Shown: one piece after another, positions 7,297 through 11,918 of the stretch
How the letters are laid out: every line of letters starts with the position of its first letter
Position numbering within the stretch: position 1 is the stretch's first letter
Origin: Cytophagaceae bacterium
Lineage (GTDB): Bacteria; Bacteroidota; Bacteroidia; Cytophagales; Spirosomataceae
Assembly (NCBI GenBank): GCA_947461155.1
Contig: CANHKE010000014.1
Location: 1 to 11,918 of the forward strand
DNA: 11,918 nt
Reading direction: 5' to 3'
Made by a program: the position numbers and the translations under genes
Notes under the pieces: generated by a model
The model's input: the letters and a program-made list of their open reading frames with translations, nothing else
The model's database searches: none
What the model was told of the DNA's origin: nothing

Positions 7297-8352
7297 CTTA
7301 TTCCAAAAAGAAAAGAAGCTATTGAATTCCCCTGACAATCCTGGCGCTAGCGAGGGGTGTGCCTCGCGAATCCCATCAAAATGCGCATTTATGGGATGAT
7401 CTCGGAAAATGGCCTTCAAATTAAGCGAAGCATATTCGCCATAATAAATCTGCAATCCGGGAATGTTCGCGGCTAAATCAACAATGAATTGCACCGTACG
7501 TGGCGCCATCGGATGCTTCGCAAAATGACTCGGCTCTAAGACCAAAATTCGATTACCAACTTCCCCTACATGAAAGCTAGGATCGAGCGTATAATGTGTG
7601 TAAACATAATTGGGTACGTCTGGAATCAACACGAGTGGGCTAGTGGCTGGAGGCGTAAAAGCCAAGTTGAAATCTCCCGCTTTTTTCAATACCTCCGGTA
7701 CCCCGCGCAGAGGCAAATCTTCGTAATCGTAATCCAAAAAAGTCCCAAACTGCTCCGTTCCCGTGTACGTATTCACGTTGGCCTGATTCACATAATACGG
7801 CTTATTACTGAAGGTTCCGGCACACCATTGCCAGCTCAATGCATTACTGGCTAAATCGCCATCCAATAAATGATAATAAAGCCAGTTGGCAGGTGCCAAC
7901 CAATGGTATTTCCCCACATTGCAGGTAATCGCAGCCAGGTACATCCGCAAATGATTGTGTAGGTATCCAGACTCCATAAATTGCCCTAAATGGCCATCCA
8001 AGGACTTAATTCCGGTGTTTGCTTCGAGCACCGCTGTGGGAAGTCCGGCATACAGAGCGCCAGCTTGCGTGTTTCGAATATCTGTAAAAATGGCATCGCC
8101 TTGCTGAAACCAGGTACGCGTATAAAACTCGCGCCACGCTAATTCTTGAATGAATTTTTCGGCCTGTTCCAAGCCGAAACCCCGTTCTTTTAACCGGGCT
8201 ACAACCTGAGGAATTGTAATGAATCCGCGTGATAAATACGGAGATAGATACGAAACTCCGCCATTGACGAAGTTGCGTGTGCGCGCATAATGAGCAGGAT
8301 CAAACGCATCAATCCGCGCATAAACGGCTTTGAGGGTCGTAGGAAATTCCAC
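7276..8352 (-). CDS. FAD-domain-first photolyase homologue with C-terminal alpha/beta domain
   Basis: This 358-aa protein begins directly with the photolyase FAD-binding domain: TRNFVNGGVSYLSPYLSRGF at 25-44, LAWREFYTRTWFQQ at 71-84, ANTGIKSLDG at 111-120, GYLHNHLRMYLAAI at 129-142, and HLLDGDLASNALSWQW at 161-176. Asn170 and Trp174 align with the FAD-N5 Asn378 and electron-chain Trp382 of E. coli photolyase, so the flavin chemistry looks intact. No antenna domain precedes it. Instead, residues about 240-316 form an alpha/beta stretch (NRILVLEPSHFAKHPMAPRT, then IVDLAANIPGLQIYYGEY) resembling an antenna-type domain placed after the FAD domain. I recall an uncharacterised Bacteroidota 'FAD-binding domain-containing' family of this shape. 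The start is GTG at 8352, sharing one base with the TAG of the preceding gene (TAGTG), which argues for translational coupling. Confidence 0.87.
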   Translation of the reverse strand: MEFPTTLKAVYARIDAFDPAHYARTRNFVNGGVSYLSPYLSRGFITIPQVVARLKERGFGLEQAEKFIQELAWREFYTRTWFQQGDAIFTDIRNTQAGALYAGLPTAVLEANTGIKSLDGHLGQFMESGYLHNHLRMYLAAITCNVGKYHWLAPANWLYYHLLDGDLASNALSWQWCAGTFSNKPYYVNQANVNTYTGTEQFGTFLDYDYEDLPLRGVPEVLKKAGDFNLAFTPPATSPLVLIPDVPNYVYTHYTLDPSFHVGEVGNRILVLEPSHFAKHPMAPRTVQFIVDLAANIPGLQIYYGEYASLNLKAIFRDHPINAHFDGIREAHPSLAPGLSGEFNSFFSFWNKLRKELV

Positions 8353-8648
8353 TAACGTTTACTGATTTTATTCAGGCTAATGCCTCGTTGGAGCGTACAT
8401 TTAAAGCGCGGATCTAGGGCTACGCGCTTTTGAAGATGTTTGGTGTTCCGACCAGCCATCCGTTTGCGCCACATGCGGAAGCTAGAATCCTTGCTATTCA
8501 ATCGCATGAATTCGATCACCTCTTTTTCCTTCAGTCCAAACTGAAATTCGATTGCCTCAAAAGGCGTACGATCTTCCCAGGCCATTTGAATGATGCGGTC
8601 AATATCCGCATCCGAAAACCTATTTGCTACGTCGGCACTTTTCACCAC
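8352..8648 (-). CDS. DUF2805 / TIGR03643 family protein
   Basis: The core DADIDRIIQMAWEDRTPFEA, then IEFQFGLKEKEVIEFMR and SSFRMWRKRMAGRNTKH, is the DUF2805 (PF10985)/TIGR03643 signature. Function is unknown. The predicted helices 'TPFEAIEFQFGLKEKEVIEF' look like a helix-turn-helix and the C-terminus is strongly basic, so nucleic-acid binding is plausible (inference). I place the start at the GTG at 8648 (a second GTG is at 8645), giving 98 aa, which suits the family. The frame is open to 8843, but that extension lies over the DUF2256 gene in another frame and over the end of tetR, and is not protein-like. The start overlaps the DUF2256 stop by about 29 bp. The gene ends one base into the start of the FAD-domain gene. 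Confidence 0.85.
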   Translation of the reverse strand: MVKSADVANRFSDADIDRIIQMAWEDRTPFEAIEFQFGLKEKEVIEFMRLNSKDSSFRMWRKRMAGRNTKHLQKRVALDPRFKCTLQRGISLNKISKR

Positions 8649-8757
8649 AATAAATGATTTGATCCCAATTCTTCTCCCATTTCTTACGCCAGGCGAATGG
8701 GCGATTGCAAACGGGACATGTTTTGGAAGGTAAATGTTGTTTTTTAACGCCTTGCAT
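8620..8757 (-). CDS. DUF2256 family zinc-ribbon microprotein, 45 aa
   Basis: Translating the minus strand from the ATG at 8757 gives a 45-residue protein with LPSKTCPVCNRPFAWRKKWE in the middle, DQIIYCGEKCRRSK at the end, and a TAG stop at 8620-8622. This is the whole of DUF2256 (PF10013). Cysteines 14, 17, 37 and 41 form a CxxC...CxxxC set suited to one zinc ion, and K/R/W residues fill the space between them. It is too short for common gene-calling cut-offs and lies under a longer but spurious frame, so it is easily missed. DUF2256 has no established function. I recall it frequently encoded beside or fused to photolyase-family and DUF2805-type genes, and the same grouping is seen here. The gap to the tetR stop is 57 bp. 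Confidence 0.92.
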   Translation of the reverse strand: MQGVKKQHLPSKTCPVCNRPFAWRKKWEKNWDQIIYCGEKCRRSK

Positions 8758-8814
8758 AAATTTATTCTGCTAGGGTTCAAACACAAAATGACGGGAAAAG
8801 TTTTGAAACTTACC

Positions 8815-9486
8815 TTAGCGCAAGGTTTTAAACAATAAATCACTCAAATAGCGCTCGACAAAAACTTCGTGATTCTCCCCCTGCGCATCGGTCAATTTAG
8901 GCAAATAGACACTGAAGAATTGCTGGGCGTGTGAGGTCTCAATAATCGTTGAACTCAAGGAATGTGGATACGGATAAGCTGGATTAAATGCCTGAATTAA
9001 TTCCGATATCCGACCGCATAAATCCTTGTAAGGCTTAAAAACCTCATCTTGATTGATCTTTTTAACTTCTTTAACTAGGTATGCCTTGCTACTTTCGGCA
9101 ATAACGATTTGATGTAAAAAGGTTTTGTTGTAATCCGTTTGTCCAGCACTTTCTGGAAGCGCATGTGTAAGTAGTTGAATGATGCGCTCCAGTTTTGATT
9201 TGGGATTGGCGAGGTGCTCCAATTGAAAGACAACGAGGTATTCCATGTACGACCAATACCAATTCAAAATATACAAAAGTAGTCGATGCTTATTCTCGAA
9301 ATACCGATATATCGTCGCTTCGGTCGTTCCCATTTGCGCCGCTAATTTCTTAAACGTAAATTGCTCAAAGCCCAAGGTGTAAATTTGGTCAATCGCATGT
9401 TTCACGATTTGCTTGCCCAATTCTGTCCCCTCCGGATCCCGTACATAAATCTTTTCGTTGACCTTAAAGCTTAAAGAATAGTCCAT
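8815..9486 (-). CDS. TetR/AcrR family transcriptional regulator
   Basis: The 223-aa product begins MDYSLSFKVNEKIYVRDPEG. Its N-terminal helix-turn-helix (GFEQFTFKKLAAQMGTTEAT, then IYRYFENKHRLLLYIL, residues about 39-74) is a textbook TetR DNA-binding domain. The remaining 150 residues form the ligand/dimer domain, which has no recognisable ligand signature. I reject the upstream start at 9561: it would add 25 hydrophobic residues that are simply the translated AT-rich promoter region, and the best promoter lies between the two starts. The gene is divergent from an ABC/HlyD export operon, the classic arrangement for a TetR repressor of efflux. It is also the first gene of the run tetR, DUF2256, DUF2805, FAD-domain protein, so it may control both. 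Confidence 0.9.
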   Translation of the reverse strand: MDYSLSFKVNEKIYVRDPEGTELGKQIVKHAIDQIYTLGFEQFTFKKLAAQMGTTEATIYRYFENKHRLLLYILNWYWSYMEYLVVFQLEHLANPKSKLERIIQLLTHALPESAGQTDYNKTFLHQIVIAESSKAYLVKEVKKINQDEVFKPYKDLCGRISELIQAFNPAYPYPHSLSSTIIETSHAQQFFSVYLPKLTDAQGENHEVFVERYLSDLLFKTLR

Positions 9487-9491
9487 AGCCG

Positions 9492-9503
9492 TTACATTTG
9501 TAA
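9492..9503. promoter_or_regulatory. Candidate TetR operator near the tetR start
   Basis: TTACA-TT-TGTAA is a perfect 5-bp inverted repeat with a 2-bp centre. It lies between the tetR -7 box (9507-9514) and the start codon (9486), that is, over the expected transcription start. This position suits autorepression. The arms are short and the region AT-rich, so the call is tentative. Confidence 0.35.
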
Positions 9504-9506
9504 TGT

Positions 9507-9536
9507 CAAAATTAACAATTATTAATACTATTACAA
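9507..9536 (-). promoter_or_regulatory. Promoter of tetR (and the operon behind it)
   Basis: On the minus strand TTG at 9536-9534, within a run of T residues, is followed after 19 bp by TAATTTTG (9514-9507), an exact fit to the Bacteroidota TTTG-N19-TAnnTTTG promoter. The transcript would begin around 9500, giving a leader of about 15 nt before the ATG at 9486. This position rules against the longer reading of TetR. Confidence 0.65.
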
Positions 9537-9578
9537 AAAATACTGTTGATATTATTTGCAATAGTATTACTATTATAC
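9524..9578. promoter_or_regulatory. Inverted repeats between tetR and the ABC gene
   Basis: AATACTATT (9524-9532) and AATAGTATT (9560-9568) are exact reverse complements, 27 bp apart. The second arm runs into a near-palindrome GTATTA-CTA-TTATAC (9564-9578). The right-hand arm lies where the -33 box of the ABC promoter should be, and the left-hand arm lies next to the tetR -33 box. Binding at both could repress both directions. AT-rich sequence makes chance repeats easy. Confidence 0.35.
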
Positions 9579-9591
9579 CAAAAAGTATTTA

Positions 9592-9599
9592 TAGCTTTG
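9592..9599 (+). promoter_or_regulatory. -7 element of the ABC/HlyD operon
   Basis: TAGCTTTG is an exact TAnnTTTG match, 19 bp before the ATG at 9619. No TTG -33 element is present at the usual spacing; inverted-repeat sequence occupies that place. Confidence 0.55.
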
Positions 9600-9618
9600 C
9601 AAACACATTGAATCGAAT

Positions 9619-11262
9619 ATGACAAAAAAACATCCCTTTCGCCGACTAAGCCAATTGCTAGGTGCTTACAGGAAAGAAGTCGTTTCCATTTATCTCTTTT
9701 CAGCCTTGAGTGGTTTGGTCAATTTAAGTTTGCCTTTAGGCGTTCAAACCATCATCGGTTTGGTAATGGGGGCCACCATGGTTACATCGATTTACGTCTT
9801 GATTTTCTTCGTTGTCCTGGGCGTGCTGCTCGTCGGTATTCTGCAAATGAATCAAATGAAAATCATTGAATCCATTCAGCAAAAACTATTTACATCCTAC
9901 GCATTTGACTTCGCAGAAAGAATTCCGCAAATTGATTTAAAACACATCGATGGCTATTTTATGCCAGAGAAAATTACCCGATTTTTTGAAACGTTAAATA
10001 TTCAAAAAGGCTTCTCCAAACTATTACTTGATATCCCAATTGCGAGCGTTCAAATCATCTTGGGGATTATTTTATTGTCTTTATATCACCCACTTTACCT
10101 AGCTTTAGGCGTTGTCTTACTTGTTATTTTGGGCCTCATTTTGGGCTATACGAGCCAGTCGGGAATCCAAACCAGCATCGAAGAATCCAATTATAAATAT
10201 GAAGTAACTGGCTTCTTTGGCGAATTAGCCCGCACGTTGAAATCATTCAAATTCAGTAGAGGATCGGAATTGACCTTAAGTCGCACGGACCAAAATGTAT
10301 TAGGCTACGTGCAATCGCGCACCAAACACTTCCAAGTACTATTATTGCAATACCGTGCATTAATCTTTTTTAAGGTTAGTTTGACTATTCTCATGCTGAC
10401 GCTTGGAACCTACCTACTAATTAATCAGCAACTGAACATCGGGGAATTTATCGCCGCCGAAATTGTCATCCTCATGATTATCGCAGCCGTAGAAAAACTG
10501 ATTACCAGTATGGATAGTGCCTACGATGTACTAACAGGTTTAGAAAAAATTGCCAGTGTCATCGAAATCCCATTGGAGTCTACGGGCGATCTACCCATGA
10601 AAACGGATAAAGGAATATCGATTCAAATGCAACATTTTAAGTTTGAATTCGAAGCTGGAAAGACCCTTTTAAATGACCTAAATCTACACATTGATGCGGG
10701 CGAAAAAATACAAATTCAAGGGGAAGAAGGGTCCGGGAAAACGCTGTTTCTGCGTATGCTAACGGGTAATTATTCCGACTTCATGGGCAATCTTTTAATC
10801 AACAAAGTACCCATCCAGAACTATGATATTCAGTCATTAAGGCAGCATACAGGTGTATTATTACACGGCCAGGAAATTTTCGGAGGTACGATCTTGGAGA
10901 ATATCCAATTAGGCCAGGCTGACATAACCCCAAAGCTTATTTTAGAAACGGCAACAAACTTGGGCATTGATGATTTTATATCGTATTTCCCCCAAGGATT
11001 CCAAACCCAAATTGAACCGATTGGAAAGAAAACGCCACAAACATGGGTGAAAAAAATCCTCTTGTTACGTGCCTTGTGTGGCGAAAAACGCCTGTTGCTT
11101 TTAGAAGATCCTTGGTCGGGAATTGATTCAGAAACCGGCGAAAAAATTAGCCAATACCTAAATGCTTTGGGCGATACATGTACGGTCGTTGTTATTTCAA
11201 ATAAATTACACCCAGCATTCAAACCGAGTAAAACATTGACTTTTCACAATGGAAAAATATAA
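9619..11262 (+). CDS. ABC half-transporter with degenerate nucleotide-binding domain
   Basis: Residues about 20-300 form a type-I exporter transmembrane domain: hydrophobic segments near 22-45, 58-75, 137-175, 245-270 and 275-290. An ABC ATPase domain follows at about 330-547. Walker A is intact (GEEGSGKT, 368-375). The rest departs from canon: the LSGGQ signature is TPQTW (472-476), the Walker B/catalytic DE pair reads ED (496-497), the switch histidine is Asn528 in VVISNK, and the Q-loop glutamine position reads His416 in VLLHGQEIF. The protein lacks an N-terminal C39 peptidase domain. With the HlyD adaptor that follows, it should belong to a type-I-secretion-like or multidrug export complex, presumably with a TolC-like protein encoded outside the window. 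ATP binding seems likely; normal hydrolysis is doubtful. The start ATG follows a good -7 box. Confidence 0.9.
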   Translation: MTKKHPFRRLSQLLGAYRKEVVSIYLFSALSGLVNLSLPLGVQTIIGLVMGATMVTSIYVLIFFVVLGVLLVGILQMNQMKIIESIQQKLFTSYAFDFAERIPQIDLKHIDGYFMPEKITRFFETLNIQKGFSKLLLDIPIASVQIILGIILLSLYHPLYLALGVVLLVILGLILGYTSQSGIQTSIEESNYKYEVTGFFGELARTLKSFKFSRGSELTLSRTDQNVLGYVQSRTKHFQVLLLQYRALIFFKVSLTILMLTLGTYLLINQQLNIGEFIAAEIVILMIIAAVEKLITSMDSAYDVLTGLEKIASVIEIPLESTGDLPMKTDKGISIQMQHFKFEFEAGKTLLNDLNLHIDAGEKIQIQGEEGSGKTLFLRMLTGNYSDFMGNLLINKVPIQNYDIQSLRQHTGVLLHGQEIFGGTILENIQLGQADITPKLILETATNLGIDDFISYFPQGFQTQIEPIGKKTPQTWVKKILLLRALCGEKRLLLLEDPWSGIDSETGEKISQYLNALGDTCTVVVISNKLHPAFKPSKTLTFHNGKI

Positions 11263-11918
11263 ATCAAAACAAGCGATCTATCGTTTGGATCGTTCCACCC
11301 AGTTGAAGCCTTGGCTCATCGGATTTTTACTCTTATTGCTTGCCATCATTTTTCTTCCATGGACACAAAATATCCGGGCCAAAGGAAATGTGACGAGTCT
11401 ATTTCAAGAGCAAAAGCCCCAGAAAATATACAGCCCAATCGCAGGTAAAATTGCCGTTTGGTGGGTCAAAGAAGGAGATTTTGTATTGCAAGGAGATACC
11501 TTGGCTAAAATAAGCGAAATCAAAGCCGATTATTTGGATCCGCAATTAATCGCGCGCACGCAAACCCAACTGAATGCGAAAAAAAGTTCCTTGGACTTTT
11601 ATACGCAAAAAGTAACGTCCACCCTCGCGCAGATTACGAATCTACGCCAGTCAAAAAGCTTGAAGAAAGCCCAGCTTTCCAATAAGCTAGTTCAATTGCA
11701 ACAGAAAATTGCGAGTGAGAAAGCGGAGCTCGCCGCGATGACGAACGAATATCAATTGGCCCAAGATCAATTTGATCGAAATCAAAAAATGTACAAAGAA
11801 GGCTTGATTTCGCAAACGCAATTCCAGCAGCGCAGTGTCTCCGTTCAAAACGCACAAGCCAAAAAAATCGTCGCGGAGAATAAAGTAACGCAGACCCAAC
11901 AAGATTTGGCGAATACGA
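11249..11918 (+). CDS. HlyD-family periplasmic adaptor, 3'-truncated by the window
   Basis: The ATG at 11249 opens a frame that runs to the window end (223 complete codons), overlapping the ABC gene by 14 bp in a different frame, a strong sign of translational coupling. It begins MEKYKSKQAIYRLDRS, a short cytoplasmic tail, then one transmembrane helix at about 22-38 (WLIGFLLLLLAIIFLPW). Next comes a biotinyl/lipoyl-like half-motif, KIYSPIAGKIAVWWVKEGDF followed by VLQGDTLAKIS, at 59-89. A long Q/K/A-rich coiled-coil hairpin runs from about 97 to the end and contains LYKEGLIS-like 'MYKEGLISQTQFQQ'. This is the order found in membrane-fusion proteins that join an inner-membrane ABC exporter to an outer-membrane channel. 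The second lipoyl half and beta-barrel domain lie beyond the window. Confidence 0.92.
   Translation, partial: MEKYKSKQAIYRLDRSTQLKPWLIGFLLLLLAIIFLPWTQNIRAKGNVTSLFQEQKPQKIYSPIAGKIAVWWVKEGDFVLQGDTLAKISEIKADYLDPQLIARTQTQLNAKKSSLDFYTQKVTSTLAQITNLRQSKSLKKAQLSNKLVQLQQKIASEKAELAAMTNEYQLAQDQFDRNQKMYKEGLISQTQFQQRSVSVQNAQAKKIVAENKVTQTQQDLANT

Noticed and set aside
8773..8781. GGGTTCAAA resembling a tRNA T-loop
   Set aside because: No pairing T-stem, acceptor stem or anticodon arm can be formed around it on either strand.
8649..8843. 65-residue N-terminal extension of the DUF2805 gene
   Set aside because: It overlaps the end of tetR and the DUF2256 gene in a different frame, and its composition is not protein-like; the family is short.
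9487..9561. Longer TetR reading with a hydrophobic N-terminal segment
   Set aside because: The 25 extra residues come from the AT-rich promoter region; the best -33/-7 pair lies inside it, so the start at 9486 is preferred and no membrane anchor is claimed.
10830..11222. 130-codon minus-strand frame inside the ABC gene
   Set aside because: It is antisense to the well-supported nucleotide-binding domain and shows no recognisable protein features.
11634..11902. Two minus-strand frames near the right end
   Set aside because: They lie opposite the coiled-coil region of the HlyD-type adaptor, whose frame runs uninterrupted from 11249 and has clear domain features.

Overview
The window looks like chromosomal DNA of a member of the Bacteroidota, probably an aerobic, light-exposed aquatic Cytophagales-like lineage. 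The grounds are promoter elements of the TAnnTTTG type with no obvious Shine-Dalgarno sites, a membrane-embedded AraC regulator of the kind common in this phylum, small DUF2256 and DUF2805 genes, and a TetR/ABC/HlyD export set. The genus cannot be read from the sequence alone.

Layout. 1-1586 (+) is the 3' part of a family-3 glycoside hydrolase, converging on a small unknown gene (1601-1870, -). 1997-3142 (+) is a 7TM-AraC-type regulator. Its stop codon abuts a 49-codon remnant (-) of a paralogue of the gene at 3682-4311, followed by a + strand terminator at 3293-3313. A two-gene minus-strand operon (4311 to 3312) encodes an exported, probably beta-rich outer-membrane protein and an exported Dabb-domain protein.

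The centre of the window (4397-8757) is a photolyase/cryptochrome island. Two overlapping + strand genes encode a COG0415-type photolyase-like flavoprotein and a DPRP/PhrB-type protein that appears to have lost all four Fe-S ligands. Converging on them is a minus-strand operon: TetR regulator, a 45-aa zinc-ribbon DUF2256 gene, DUF2805/TIGR03643, and a FAD-domain-first photolyase homologue with an alpha/beta domain at its C-terminus. Three unlike photolyase-superfamily proteins with two small nucleic-acid-binding-like proteins suggest a dedicated light or UV response module.

9619-11918 (+), divergent from tetR, encodes an ABC half-transporter with a strongly degenerate nucleotide-binding domain and, overlapping it by 14 bp, a HlyD-type adaptor cut by the window edge. 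The 132-bp tetR/ABC intergenic region holds good Bacteroidota promoter elements and inverted repeats. TetR could therefore control both the efflux operon and, as first gene of its own operon, the photolyase-associated genes.
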